64,000 bases of DNA from JAJXXT01 sp963764465 (GCA_963764465.1 CAVXSO010000006.1:310001-374000), one strand, 5' to 3'; counted from the first letter of the stretch, positions 17,071 to 26,459 are shown. Notes: a model not told the origin generated them from the letters alone. A program made the numbers and translations.

Positions 17071-18183
17071 GTGGACGACATGTTTGCCTTCGCCGATGCG
17101 CTGGGACCCGAGAAGATCGTGCACCTCCACCTGCCGGCGGCCGGCCTCAGGGCCATCGTGGTTGTCGACAACACGTGGTGCGGCCCCGCGATCGGCGGCG
17201 TACGCATGGCAAAGGACGTTACGGTCACCGAATGCCTCCGGCTCGCTCGCGCCATGACATTGAAGAACGCCGCCGCCGGCCTGCCGCATGGCGGTGGCAA
17301 GTCCGTGATCGCCGCCGATCCGCGCATGCCCGCCGCGGAGAAGGAGCGGCTGATCCGCGCCTTCGCGTACGCCATCCGCGATGTCACGGACTACATCCCG
17401 GGTCCCGACATGGGCACGGACGAGCGCTGCATCGCCTGGGTGCGCGACGAGAACGGCCGCGCGGCCGGCCTGCCGAAGCTGCTCGGCGGCATCCCGCTCG
17501 ATGAGATCGGCGCCACCGGCTTCGGCCTGGCCGCGGCCGTCGAGGCGTCGCTGCCCTATTGCGGCTTGTCGCTTTCGGGTGCCCGCGTCGCGATCCAGGG
17601 CTATGGCGCGGTCGGCCGCCACGCCGCGCGCTTCCTCGCCGACAAGGGCGCCGTGCTGGTCGCCGCGTCCGACACCTCCGGGACGGTTCATGATCCAGCA
17701 GGGCTCGATGTCGCTGCCCTCACGCGCCACAAACTGGCTGGCCGGGCCTTGCGCGACTACGCCAAGGGCAAGACGAGCGATCCCGACGCGATCATCGGTG
17801 TTGCCTGCGATATTTGGATCCCCGCCGCCCGGCCGGACGTGCTGCGCGCCGACAATGTCGCGCGGCTGCAGGCGAAGCTGGTGGCACAGGGCGCCAACAT
17901 TCCCGCGACCGCGGAGGCGGAGGCGGCGCTGCATGCGCGTGGCGTGCTGGTACTGCCGGATTTCATCGCCAATGCCGGTGGTGTGATCTGTGCCGCGGTC
18001 GAGTACCACGGCGGCACCGAGGCCTCCGCCTTCGCCGCCATCGCCGAGAAGATCCCCGCCAACACGCGCGAGGTTCTGGAACGGGCACGGGAGCGCAAGG
18101 AACAGCCGCGCGCCGCGGCGATCGCACTGGCCACCAGGCGCGTAGAGGAGGCCGGCGGCTACCGGCGCTGGGGCAGGCGGTGA
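17071..18183 (+). CDS. Leu/Val/Phe-type (Glu-family) amino acid dehydrogenase
   Basis: This 370-residue protein of the Glu/Leu/Phe/Val dehydrogenase family interconverts an amino acid and its 2-oxoacid with NAD(P). Visible parts are CGPAIGGVRM, the catalytic Lys in LKNAAAGLPHGGGKSVI, GPDMGTDERCIAWV, the Rossmann motif GYGAVGRHAARFLADKGA, and PDFIANAGGVICAAVEY. Length and pattern fit leucine/valine dehydrogenases rather than glutamate dehydrogenase. The GTG at 17071 has an AGGGAG site; an ATG six codons later is possible. Its product could feed the adjacent oxoacid dehydrogenase. The next gene overlaps by 4 bases (GTGA). Confidence 0.88.
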   Translation: MDDMFAFADALGPEKIVHLHLPAAGLRAIVVVDNTWCGPAIGGVRMAKDVTVTECLRLARAMTLKNAAAGLPHGGGKSVIAADPRMPAAEKERLIRAFAYAIRDVTDYIPGPDMGTDERCIAWVRDENGRAAGLPKLLGGIPLDEIGATGFGLAAAVEASLPYCGLSLSGARVAIQGYGAVGRHAARFLADKGAVLVAASDTSGTVHDPAGLDVAALTRHKLAGRALRDYAKGKTSDPDAIIGVACDIWIPAARPDVLRADNVARLQAKLVAQGANIPATAEAEAALHARGVLVLPDFIANAGGVICAAVEYHGGTEASAFAAIAEKIPANTREVLERARERKEQPRAAAIALATRRVEEAGGYRRWGRR

Positions 18184-19385
18184 ACCACCGCCTGCCGCCG
18201 GCGTCCGATTGCTACGGGGCCACGTATCCGCAACGGGCAGCGATGCTGGCGCGGGTTGATCGCTACCTCGTGCGACACGCACCACCGACGCCCTGCGTCG
18301 TCATCGATCTCGAAACCGTCCGGCAGAGCTATCGCGCCTTGCGGGCCATGCTGCCGGAGGCGCACATCTACTACGCGGTGAAGGCGAACCCCGCGGCGCC
18401 GGTCCTGGCGGCGCTGGCTACACTGGATATCGGTTTCGATGTCGCCAGCAGCGGCGAGATCGACCGCTGCGCGGCGATCGGCATTGACCGGACGCGCTGT
18501 TGCTTCGGCAACACCATCAAGCGCGAACGGGACATCGCCCAGGCGCACGCAGCGGGGATGGACCTGTTCGCCTTCGACTGTCCGGCGGAACTGGAGAAGC
18601 TGGCACGCGCGGCGCCGGGTTCGCGGGTATTCTGCCGCCTCTCCGTGCATGGCCGCGGCGCCGAGTGGCCGCTCACGCGCAAATTCGGCTGCGATGCGCT
18701 GATGGCCGTCGATCTGCTCGCGCATGCCGCTTCGCTCGGCCTGCGCCCCGCGGGCGTTTCGTTCCACGTGGGCTCACAGCAGACGGACCCGCTGCAGTGG
18801 GACGCCGCCATCGGCACCGCCTCCGGCATCTTCAGCGCCTGCCAGCGCAAGGGCCTGGCGCTTGATCTCCTCAATGTCGGCGGCGGTCTTCCGGCGCAGT
18901 ATCGCACGCCCGTGCCGAGCCTTTCCGTCTATGCGGAGACGATCACGCGATCGGTGCGACAGCATTTCGGGGCGTCCGCGCCGCGGCTCATGATCGAACC
19001 CGGGCGGCACCTTGCCGCCGACGCCGGCCTGTTGCGCGCCCAGGTCCTGCTCATCGCGCGGCACCACGCGCATGACCGGCGCCGATGGGTCTATCTGGAT
19101 GCCGGACGCTATAACGGCCTGGCGGAGACGCAGGGCGAGAGAATTCGCTACCCGATCCGCTCGTCGCGTGATGGCGCGCCGGGTGAGCCGGTCGTCCTGG
19201 CCGGCCCGACCTGCGACAGTTCCGACATCATCTACGACCGGGCCGGCTACACGCTGCCGCTGGACCTGGCGATTGGCGATCATGTCGATTTCCTCAGCGC
19301 CGGCGCCTACACGGGAAGCTACGCGTCGGTTGAGTTCAACGGCTTCGCCCCGCTTGTCACGCACTGCGTCGGCACCGGCGGATGA
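18180..19385 (+). CDS. Ornithine decarboxylase-type PLP enzyme (group IV decarboxylase)
   Basis: The product has 401 residues. It is a fold-type III PLP decarboxylase: the PLP lysine is in YYAVKANP, the Gly-rich phosphate loop in LNVGGGLPAQY, and the active-site cysteine motif is GPTCDSSDIIY, which resembles ornithine decarboxylase rather than diaminopimelate decarboxylase. The C-terminal SAGAYTGSYASVEFNGF also fits ODC. Putrescine formation from ornithine is the most likely reaction; lysine or a related diamino acid is possible. The GTG start overlaps the stop of the amino acid dehydrogenase. An ATG at 18243 is an alternative. It is the last gene of the operon. Confidence 0.85.
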   Translation: MNHRLPPASDCYGATYPQRAAMLARVDRYLVRHAPPTPCVVIDLETVRQSYRALRAMLPEAHIYYAVKANPAAPVLAALATLDIGFDVASSGEIDRCAAIGIDRTRCCFGNTIKRERDIAQAHAAGMDLFAFDCPAELEKLARAAPGSRVFCRLSVHGRGAEWPLTRKFGCDALMAVDLLAHAASLGLRPAGVSFHVGSQQTDPLQWDAAIGTASGIFSACQRKGLALDLLNVGGGLPAQYRTPVPSLSVYAETITRSVRQHFGASAPRLMIEPGRHLAADAGLLRAQVLLIARHHAHDRRRWVYLDAGRYNGLAETQGERIRYPIRSSRDGAPGEPVVLAGPTCDSSDIIYDRAGYTLPLDLAIGDHVDFLSAGAYTGSYASVEFNGFAPLVTHCVGTGG

Positions 19386-19446
19386 ACGGCTCGCCCCGCG
19401 TTGTTGCGGTGTCGGAATAGAGGCGCGTTCATGTCCGGGTCGTTCG

Positions 19447-20298
19447 TCAGGCGCGCGCCAGCACCGCCTCCGCTTCCATCCTGAGTCCGCCATCGTCGCC
19501 GGCGATCCACAGGCTCGCGCCGGCGTCGCTCTCGGCACCCTGGACGTGAAACGGGGCCGTATCAAACACCGGCGCCAGCGCACGGAAGCGGAAGCTCTGC
19601 ACCTCCCGCGCGCTGTTCCGCCGCACCAGGTCCAGCAGCAGCGTCGCCATCAGCGGCCCATGGACGACGAGCCCGGGATAGCCCTCCACCTCCGCCACGT
19701 AGCGCCGGTCGTAATGGATGCGATGCCCATTGAACGTCAGCGCCGAATAGCGGAACAGCAGCACGTCGTCCGGCGCGATCGTTCGCGACCATGCGGCATC
19801 GGTCCGCGCGGGACGGGGAGGGGGCGGGGTCTCGCCCGGGCTCGGCGCCGCGCGGTAGACGATATCGTGTTCTTCCTCGATCGCAGGGCCGTCCTCGCCT
19901 GCAATCGCGTGGCGCACCAGCACGAAGACCAGCGTGCCCGCACGCCCTTCCTTCACCGAAACATCGGCGATGGTGGAAACCCGCGTGATCCGTTCGGAGA
20001 CGCGCAGCGGCTGCATGAAGCGCAGCCTTCCGCCCGCCCACATCCGCCGCGGCAGTTCCACGGGCGGCAGGAACCCGCCGCGCCTTGCATGCCCATCGGG
20101 CCCGAGTTGCGACTGGCGTGCATGCGGCAGGAAACACATCCAGTGCCACAACGGCGGCAGGGGATCGCCGTCGCGCGGCGCGGGATCGTCACGGTCCAGC
20201 GTCGCAGACATGGCCGCCAGCCGCGCGGGATCGACGTGGTCCTCCGCCGTCTCCTGCCGCCCGATCCAGCTTCGCAGGAACTCCACGTCCAGCGTCAT
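19447..20298 (-). CDS. Mesaconyl-C4-CoA hydratase-like (FAS1-type dehydratase/MaoC) protein
   Basis: The product has 283 residues and resembles HTD2/mesaconyl-C4-CoA hydratase proteins with a double hotdog fold. An N-terminal FAS1-like dehydratase half has LWHWMCFLP, GGFLPPVELPRRMWAGGRL and RVSTIADVSVKEGRAG. The C-terminal half has RYSALTFNGHRIHYDRRYV and GLVVHGPLMATLLLDLV with the conserved Asn/His residues. It would hydrate an enoyl-CoA such as mesaconyl-CoA or beta-methylmalyl-CoA. It is the second gene of a pair with the upstream lyase (ATGA overlap). Confidence 0.85.
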   Translation of the reverse strand: MTLDVEFLRSWIGRQETAEDHVDPARLAAMSATLDRDDPAPRDGDPLPPLWHWMCFLPHARQSQLGPDGHARRGGFLPPVELPRRMWAGGRLRFMQPLRVSERITRVSTIADVSVKEGRAGTLVFVLVRHAIAGEDGPAIEEEHDIVYRAAPSPGETPPPPRPARTDAAWSRTIAPDDVLLFRYSALTFNGHRIHYDRRYVAEVEGYPGLVVHGPLMATLLLDLVRRNSAREVQSFRFRALAPVFDTAPFHVQGAESDAGASLWIAGDDGGLRMEAEAVLARA

Positions 20299-21641
20299 GG
20301 TTCCCTCGCCAGCACGCGATCGACCATCGCCCCGGCCAGGCCCGTGTAATTCGCGGGATCCAGCATCGAAGCCAGTGCCGCGCGGTCCGCGTGCGGCTTG
20401 ATCTCAGCGTGCTCGGCCAGGAGGTCGAGGAACGTGCCCTTGCCAGCCACCACGTCGCGACAGATGTCATAGACCAGGTCGTGCGCCCGCTGCCGCCCCA
20501 GTGCCGGCCCCAACCCCATCATCACCGCCTCAGAAACGATCAGCCCCTTGGTGAGGTCGAGATTGGCACGCATCCGTGCGGGATCGACGGTGAGCCCCTC
20601 CACGAGAGCCCGCGTCTGCGCCAGGCACCCGGACGCCAGCAGGAAGATTTCCGGCACCACGATCCACTCGATCTCCCACGGCCCGGTGCTGCGCTCATGG
20701 TCCTCGATCATCGCATCGAGCAGGGATGCGACGTTCTGCCGTACGATCGAGGCTGTCGAGTGAATATACAGCGACGCGATCGGATTGCGCTTTTGCGGCA
20801 TGGTGGAGGACGAGCCGCGCCCGGCATGGAACGGCTCGAACGCCTCCTCGACTTCCGTCTGCATCATCAGCTTCACGTCCATGCTGATCTTGCCGCAGAG
20901 CCCGGTCGCGAGGCCGAGGAAGCAGCCCACCTCCGCGATGCGGTCGCGCACCGTGTGCCAGGCAATCTCGGGTACGCCGAGCCCGAGCTCCGCCATCAGC
21001 CCCTCCTGCACCGCGAAGCCGGTATCGCCCAGCGAGGCGAGCGTGCCGGTCGCACCGCCGAACTCGCCCACCAACACCCGCGGGCGCAACTCGGCGAGCC
21101 GCTGCAAATGACGTCGGAAGCCGGCCAGCAGCACGGCGCATTTATAGCCGAAGGTGATCGGCGTCGCCTGCTGCAGGTTGCTGCGTCCGGCCATCACCGT
21201 GTTCCGATGCTCGCGCGCGTGCCTCGCGAGAGCGGCGCAGATCGCCTCCAACTCCGCCTCCAGCAGCGCCAGGCCTTTCCTGATCTGCAGGATGGTCGCC
21301 GTGTCGGTGATGTCCTGCGTGGTGGCCCCCCAGTGACACCACTCGCCCAGGCCGCCTGGGACTTTCGCGACCAGTTGCTGCACCACCGGCAGCACCGGAT
21401 AACCGATGCGTTCGGTCTGCCGCTTGAGCAATTCCATATCGTATTCGCGGTGGTCGCAGTGCTTCTGGATGGCTTCGGCCGCCTCGGCCGGAATGATTCC
21501 GAGCCGCCCCTGCACGCGCGCCAGCGCCGCCTCGATCTCGAGATAGGCCTGTACGCGCCCCTCGTCGGAGAAAGCGGCGCGCATGGCCGCGGTTGAGAAA
21601 ATGTCGCGAAAAACCTTGCTATCTGGCGTCGATGCGATCAC
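20295..21641 (-). CDS. Fumarase/aspartase-superfamily lyase (PcaB/PurB-like)
   Basis: The product has 448 residues. The superfamily signature GSSTMPQKRNPIA is clear, and HWGATTQDITDTA and EFGGATGTLASLG match the other two conserved regions of 3-carboxymuconate cycloisomerase and adenylosuccinate lyase-like proteins. The reaction is a beta-elimination or its reverse on a substrate with a carboxylate; the exact substrate is unknown. It is coupled to a mesaconyl-CoA hydratase-like gene, which suggests a dicarboxylic acid route rather than purine synthesis. The GTG at 21641 was chosen because AAGGGG precedes it by 6 bases. Confidence 0.85.
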   Translation of the reverse strand: MIASTPDSKVFRDIFSTAAMRAAFSDEGRVQAYLEIEAALARVQGRLGIIPAEAAEAIQKHCDHREYDMELLKRQTERIGYPVLPVVQQLVAKVPGGLGEWCHWGATTQDITDTATILQIRKGLALLEAELEAICAALARHAREHRNTVMAGRSNLQQATPITFGYKCAVLLAGFRRHLQRLAELRPRVLVGEFGGATGTLASLGDTGFAVQEGLMAELGLGVPEIAWHTVRDRIAEVGCFLGLATGLCGKISMDVKLMMQTEVEEAFEPFHAGRGSSSTMPQKRNPIASLYIHSTASIVRQNVASLLDAMIEDHERSTGPWEIEWIVVPEIFLLASGCLAQTRALVEGLTVDPARMRANLDLTKGLIVSEAVMMGLGPALGRQRAHDLVYDICRDVVAGKGTFLDLLAEHAEIKPHADRAALASMLDPANYTGLAGAMVDRVLAREP

Positions 21642-21910
21642 GGCGTTCCCCTTGCCGCGCGCGCTCGCCGGCGGCGGAATTGCCTGGGCGCCTCTTGCGG
21701 CTGATGACTGGTTTGCCTCATTCCTAGGCAACGCCCGCGTCAGCGGCAACCCAGCCCCAATCCGTCACGAAACATATGCACCAGCGCGGTATCCCATGGT
21801 ATGTTGCCTTGCGGTATACTGGCTTTGGCCGCCGTGTAGGCGGGCCGGTAGGCGCGGCGGGCCCGCCCGTCACTTGGTACTAAAGCCGTAACAACAAAAG
21901 GATTTCGGCC

Positions 21911-22222
21911 GTGGCTACCGAAAAATCGCAAAACGTGCAGGACGTGTTCCTGAACCACGTGCGCAAGAGCAAGACCCCCGTGACAGTGTTCCTCGTCAAC
22001 GGGGTGAAGCTGCAGGGCATCATCACCTGGTTCGACAATTTCTCCATGCTCCTGCGGCGGGACGGGCATACCCAGCTCGTCTACAAGCACGCAATCAGCA
22101 CGGTTATGCCGGGCGCGCCGATCCAGCTCTTCGAGGGCACGAAGGAAGGGGCCGCGGAGCGCGCCCAATCTGCCAGCACGCTGACAATTCCACAGCGGGA
22201 GTCGATTCCTGCCGACGTCTGA
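21911..22222 (+). CDS. hfq: RNA chaperone Hfq
   Basis: The product has 103 residues. The Sm fold spans about 8-70: [20 protein letters not shown] (Sm1) and the YKHAIS Sm2 motif, with a short flexible C-terminus. Hfq helps small RNAs pair with mRNAs. The GTG start has AAAGGA upstream. A TATACT box at 21815 is a possible promoter -10 element, though I see no good -35 at the right spacing. The 269-base region upstream is shared with the divergent lyase and contains a GC-rich palindrome (GGCGGGCCCGCC). hflX follows, as in many proteobacteria. Confidence 0.96.
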   Translation: MATEKSQNVQDVFLNHVRKSKTPVTVFLVNGVKLQGIITWFDNFSMLLRRDGHTQLVYKHAISTVMPGAPIQLFEGTKEGAAERAQSASTLTIPQRESIPADV

Positions 22223-23549
22223 TCGCATCGGCCCTCACCGCGACAGCCAGCCCGCCGGCGCCGCCGGCCCCACCCGTGCCGCCGTCATTCTGCCCTGGGA
22301 AAAACCCAGGGCAGGACCGGAGGGGAGTATCGACGCGTCCCGTGCCGCGGAGGCACGGCTCGCTGAGGCGGTGGGGCTTGCCGGTGCCATCGGTCTTGTC
22401 GTCGTCCACTCCGCCACCCTGCCGCTGCGCCTGCGCCGGCCGTCCACCCTGCTGGGCGAGGGCCAGGTGGAAGGCCAGCGGGATGCGATCGCGCGCGAGC
22501 AGGTCGAAGTCGCCATCGTGGACGCCCAGCTCTCGCCCGTGCAGCAGCGCAACCTCGAGCGCGCCTGGAACTGCAAGGTCATCGATCGCACCGGCCTGAT
22601 CCTCGACATCTTCGGCGAGCGCGCCGCGACGCGCGAAGGCACGCTGCAGGTGGAGCTGGCGCACCTCGAATACCAGCGCTCGCGCCTGGTGCGTTCCTGG
22701 ACCCACCTGGAGCGCCAGCGCGGCGGCTTCGGCTTCCTCGGTGGCCCCGGCGAGACGCAGATCGAGGCGGACCGTCGTCTCATCGGTGAGCGCATCGTCA
22801 AGCTGAAGCGGGAGCTGGAACAGGTCCGCCGGACCCGCGCCCTGCATCGCGGCGCCCGTCGCCGCGTGCCGTTCCCCGTCGTCGCCCTTGTCGGCTACAC
22901 CAACGCCGGCAAGTCCACTCTGTTCAACGCCATGACCGGGGCGGAGGTCGTCGCCCGCGACCAGCTCTTTGCGACGCTGGACCCCACGATGCGCGGCCTG
23001 CGCCTGCCCTCAGGCCGCCGCGCCATTCTTTCCGACACGGTCGGTTTCATCAGCGAGCTGCCCACGGAACTCGTCGCCGCCTTCCGCGCCACGCTCGAGG
23101 AAGTGGCGAGCGCCGATGTCATCCTGCACGTGCGCGACGCGGCGCATCCGGACAGTGCGGCCCAGCGCGCCGACGTGCTTGGCGTTCTTGCCTCGATGGT
23201 CGCCGACGGCATACTGGACGAGGATTGGCCGCGCCGCACCATCGAAGTGCTGAACAAGGCCGATCTGCTCGGCGGCACGGATCACGTCCCCGCGCGCAAC
23301 GGCGCCATTGCCGTTTCCGCCCTCACCGGCGAGGGGCTCAAGACACTCGGCGCCGCGATCGACGCGCGCATCGCAGCCGGCATGGAACTCGCGGACTACA
23401 CGCTCCCCTCCGGCGATGGCGCGCGGCTCGCCTGGCTCTACCGCCACGGCGAGGTGGTGGAGCGGCACGACGATGAGGGCGGCGTGCGGCTGCGCGTGCG
23501 CCTTGCGCGGGCCGATCGGGCCCGTTTTGAACAGCCAACGAAATCATGA
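22209..23549 (+). CDS. hflX: GTPase HflX (start codon uncertain, possibly CTG)
   Basis: This ribosome-associated GTPase has its N-terminal domain ([19 protein letters not shown]), the linker [31 protein letters not shown], and the G domain with [10 protein letters not shown] (G1), [11 protein letters not shown] (G3) and LNKADLL (G4). HflX splits stalled or dormant ribosomes. The conserved N-terminus ([11 protein letters not shown]) lies upstream of the first normal start, a GTG at 22371. No ATG, GTG or TTG lies in frame between the stop at 22182 and 22371. A CTG at 22209 has GGGAG 7 bases before it and gives 446 residues, near family length; it is my best guess. Starting at 22371 would leave a truncated 392 residues. 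Confidence 0.85.
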   Translation: MPTSDRIGPHRDSQPAGAAGPTRAAVILPWEKPRAGPEGSIDASRAAEARLAEAVGLAGAIGLVVVHSATLPLRLRRPSTLLGEGQVEGQRDAIAREQVEVAIVDAQLSPVQQRNLERAWNCKVIDRTGLILDIFGERAATREGTLQVELAHLEYQRSRLVRSWTHLERQRGGFGFLGGPGETQIEADRRLIGERIVKLKRELEQVRRTRALHRGARRRVPFPVVALVGYTNAGKSTLFNAMTGAEVVARDQLFATLDPTMRGLRLPSGRRAILSDTVGFISELPTELVAAFRATLEEVASADVILHVRDAAHPDSAAQRADVLGVLASMVADGILDEDWPRRTIEVLNKADLLGGTDHVPARNGAIAVSALTGEGLKTLGAAIDARIAAGMELADYTLPSGDGARLAWLYRHGEVVERHDDEGGVRLRVRLARADRARFEQPTKS

Positions 23550-24370
23550 ACCGCGCGACCCTGTTGGAGCTCGGCGCAATCCTCGCCGAAGCCGCCACCG
23601 CCGAGATCATGCCGCGCTTCCGCCGCCTCGGCGCGGGCGACATCCGCGTCAAGTCCGGCCCCATGGACGTGGTGACTGAGGCGGACGAGGCCGCGGAGCG
23701 GCGCATCACGGCGGCGATCGCGCGCCTGCTGCCGGGCGCCTTCGTCCTCGGCGAGGAAGCCTCCGAGCGCGATCCAGGGATGCTCGTCCGCGCGGCGACG
23801 GCGGATCTCGCCGTGACCGTGGATCCGCTCGACGGCACCTGGAATTTTGCCAACGGGCTTTCGCTCTTCGCCGCCATGGCAGCCGTCGCGGTACGCGGCG
23901 AGATTGTCGCGGCCGCGATCCACGATCCGGTCGGCCAGGACACCGCCTACGCGCTGCGAGGCGAGGGCGCCTGGATCGAGGCCGGGGGCCGCACGCGGGA
24001 CCTGCGCGTCGCAGCGCCGGTTCCCGTGCGCCGCATGTCCGGCGCCGCAAGCTGGCGCGCGCTCGCGGAACCGTTGCGCAGCCGTATCGCGCAGCGCCTG
24101 CCCCGCGTCGCCGGGAGCTTCGTCTACCGCTGCGCCGGCCACGAATACCGTCTCGCCGCCGGCGGGCACTGCCATTACCTGCTGTTCAGCAAGCTGATGC
24201 CCTGGGACCATGCTCCCGGCGTGTTGCTGCACCGTGAGGCCGGCGGCTTCTCCGCCCGCCTCGACAAGCGTCCCTATGGCCTGGACGAGACCACCGGCGG
24301 CCTGCTTTGCGCGCCGGACGAGGAATCCTTCCACGCGCTGCACGAGGCGCTGATGCGGGAAGAGCCATGA
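23546..24370 (+). CDS. Inositol monophosphatase-family phosphatase
   Basis: The product has 274 residues and the metal-dependent phosphatase signatures VVTEADEAAERRI (metal Glu/Asp), GEEAS, VDPLDGTWNFANG and PWDHAPGVLLHREAGG. These give the IMPase fold that binds two or three Mg ions. Inositol-1-phosphatase, histidinol-phosphatase or 3'-phosphoadenosine nucleotidase activity are all possible. The ATG overlaps the hflX stop (ATGA), and the pirin gene overlaps its own stop, so these three genes are likely co-translated. Confidence 0.9.
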   Translation: MNRATLLELGAILAEAATAEIMPRFRRLGAGDIRVKSGPMDVVTEADEAAERRITAAIARLLPGAFVLGEEASERDPGMLVRAATADLAVTVDPLDGTWNFANGLSLFAAMAAVAVRGEIVAAAIHDPVGQDTAYALRGEGAWIEAGGRTRDLRVAAPVPVRRMSGAASWRALAEPLRSRIAQRLPRVAGSFVYRCAGHEYRLAAGGHCHYLLFSKLMPWDHAPGVLLHREAGGFSARLDKRPYGLDETTGGLLCAPDEESFHALHEALMREEP

Positions 24371-25251
24371 GCACACTCGCCCCGGAATCAGCCGGAATCA
24401 TCGTCGTCGAGCCCGTGAGCCGGGATCTCGGTGGCTTCTCCGTCCGCCGCGTCCTTCCGGCGGCGAAACGGCGTACCGTCGGCCCCTTCGTCTTCCTCGA
24501 CCATATGGGCCCGGCGCTGATGCGGGCCGGCGAGGGGATCGACGTGCGACCGCACCCGCATATCGGGCTGGCGACGCTGACCTATCTCGTGGAGGGCCGC
24601 ATCCGCCATCGCGACACGCTGGGCTCGGTGCAGGACATCGAGCCCGGTGCCGTCAACTGGATGACCGCCGGGCGCGGCATTGCCCATTCCGAACGCACCA
24701 ACGCCTCGGACCGGCTCGCCGCGCATGCTGCCCACGGCATGCAGAGCTGGATCGCGCTGCCCGCCGCGCACGAGGAAGCTGATCCCGGCTTCGCCCATCA
24801 CGACGCGGCGGACCTGCCGCGTGCCGAGGACCGCGGCACCGCCATCCGCCTCATCGCCGGCAATGCCTTCGGCATGGCTTCGCCGGTCGTGACGTTCTCG
24901 GAGACGCTGCAGGCGGACCTGCGCCTCGCCCTCGGCGCGCGCCTCGCCCTTCCGCGCGAGCATCCGGAGCGCGCACTCTATATCCTCGATGGCGGCCTCG
25001 CCATCGCCGGGCAGGAATACGGCCCGCATCGCATGCTCGTCTTCCAGCCTGGCGAGGAGATCATCGTCGCGGCGACGGCACCGACCCGCGCGCTCCTCCT
25101 CGGCGGCGAACCGCTGGAGGGCCCCCGGCATCTCTGGTGGAATTTCGTCTCCTCCCGTCGCGAGCGCATCGAGCAGGCGAAGGAGGATTGGAGCGCCGGC
25201 CGCTTCGGTGCCATCCCGGGGGAGACCGAGTTCATTCCCCTCCCGGCATAA
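24367..25251 (+). CDS. Pirin-family cupin protein
   Basis: The product has 294 residues with a bicupin fold. The N-terminal metal site is RPHPHIGLATLTYLVEG with the HxH pair, followed by HRDTLGS and NWMTAGRGIAHSE; the cupin_C half carries ALYILDGGLAIAG. Pirins bind iron; bacterial members can act as quercetinases or regulate pyruvate dehydrogenase, but none of these roles is shown here. The start overlaps the IMPase stop by 4 bases. Confidence 0.92.
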   Translation: MSTLAPESAGIIVVEPVSRDLGGFSVRRVLPAAKRRTVGPFVFLDHMGPALMRAGEGIDVRPHPHIGLATLTYLVEGRIRHRDTLGSVQDIEPGAVNWMTAGRGIAHSERTNASDRLAAHAAHGMQSWIALPAAHEEADPGFAHHDAADLPRAEDRGTAIRLIAGNAFGMASPVVTFSETLQADLRLALGARLALPREHPERALYILDGGLAIAGQEYGPHRMLVFQPGEEIIVAATAPTRALLLGGEPLEGPRHLWWNFVSSRRERIEQAKEDWSAGRFGAIPGETEFIPLPA

Positions 25252-25283
25252 CGTCGTAGCCGTTCCATCAGGCAGGCCTCCGC

Positions 25284-26459
25284 GTGAACCCGCCCGCATC
25301 CTCGCGTCTCGGCCTCGATCTCTGGTGGCTGACGGTCGCCCTCACATTTTCCTATCTCGCCGTCGCCGCACCGCTGCCGGTGATCCCGCTCTTCGTCACC
25401 GGCAAGCTCGGCCTCTCCGGCGCCGCCGCGGGGCTCGCCGCGGGCTTGCCCTTCGTCACCACCATCGCGACCCGCCTCTATGCCGGGCGTTTCGCCGATC
25501 GCCATGGCGGACGGCGTGGCATGACGTGGGGGCTCGGTGTGTATGTCATGGCGAACCTCATCGGGCTGGCCGCCACATTTCCGCAACTGTCGCACCTGGC
25601 CTCGTATGCCGTCCTGCTGGCCGGGCGCCTTCTGCTCGGCCTCGGTGAGAGCCTCACCCTGGTGGGCATGCTCGGCTGGGGCATCCACGTCGCCGGCACG
25701 GCGCGGGCCGGCCGCTTCATCGCGCTGATGGGCATGGGTCTCTATGGCGCCTTCGCCTTCGGCGCGCCGCTCGGCCTCGGGCTTTATCAGCAGGCTGGCT
25801 TTGCGTCCGTGATGCTTGCGGCCGTGCTGCTGCCGCTCGCGGGCCTGGTCATGATCCGCCCATTGCCGCCCGTCGCCCCGTTCGGCGGCTCCCGCGCGAG
25901 GTTCTGGCAGATGATGCGCGGCATCGGCCGCCCCGGCACGGTGGTGGGGCTGCAGGGGGTGGGCATCGCCGCCATCGGCGCCTTCGCCGCGCTGGATTTT
26001 GTCGCGCATGGTTGGCCGCGCGCCTGGCTCGGCCTCACCAGCTTCGCGCTGGGCTTCGTCCTGATGCGCATCATCGGCGGCCGCCTGCCGGATCGTCTCG
26101 GTGGCGTTCCGGTCGCGATCGCCTCGCTCGCCGTCGAGGCGCTTGGCCAGGCGGTGCTTTGGCTCGCGCAGGGCCCGTCCTGGGCGCTCGCCGGCGCGCT
26201 GCTTACCGGGCTCGGCTGCTCGCTCGTCTATCCCTGCATGGCCGTCGTCGTGGTGCAGCGTACGGCCCCGCAGCAGCGCGCCACCGCGATGGGCGGGTTC
26301 TCCGCCTTCCAGGATCTCGCCTACGCCACCACCGGTCCGCTCGCGGGTCTGCTCGTCGATCGCTTCGGCGTGCCTGTTGCCTTTCTCGTGGGCGCTGTCG
26401 CCGCCGCCACGGGCCTCGCCGCCGCGCTCAGCATGGCGCGCGGCGCGGCGAAGGCCTAG
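25284..26459 (+). CDS. Major facilitator superfamily transporter
   Basis: This 391-residue protein has about 12 membrane segments and starts at a GTG. The loop 2-3 motif is GRFADRHGGRRGM, a typical MFS A-motif. It resembles the YhhS-like group (PLPVIPLFVTGKLGLSGAAAG). The substrate is unknown; drug, sugar or dicarboxylate export are all possible. It sits 32 bases after pirin, may be the last gene of that run, and converges with the isochorismatase-fold gene. Confidence 0.88.
   Translation: MNPPASSRLGLDLWWLTVALTFSYLAVAAPLPVIPLFVTGKLGLSGAAAGLAAGLPFVTTIATRLYAGRFADRHGGRRGMTWGLGVYVMANLIGLAATFPQLSHLASYAVLLAGRLLLGLGESLTLVGMLGWGIHVAGTARAGRFIALMGMGLYGAFAFGAPLGLGLYQQAGFASVMLAAVLLPLAGLVMIRPLPPVAPFGGSRARFWQMMRGIGRPGTVVGLQGVGIAAIGAFAALDFVAHGWPRAWLGLTSFALGFVLMRIIGGRLPDRLGGVPVAIASLAVEALGQAVLWLAQGPSWALAGALLTGLGCSLVYPCMAVVVVQRTAPQQRATAMGGFSAFQDLAYATTGPLAGLLVDRFGVPVAFLVGAVAAATGLAAALSMARGAAKA

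Noticed and set aside
21815..21820. TATACT as a promoter -10 box for hfq
   Set aside because: No acceptable -35 element at 16-18 bases; kept only as a comment in the hfq entry.
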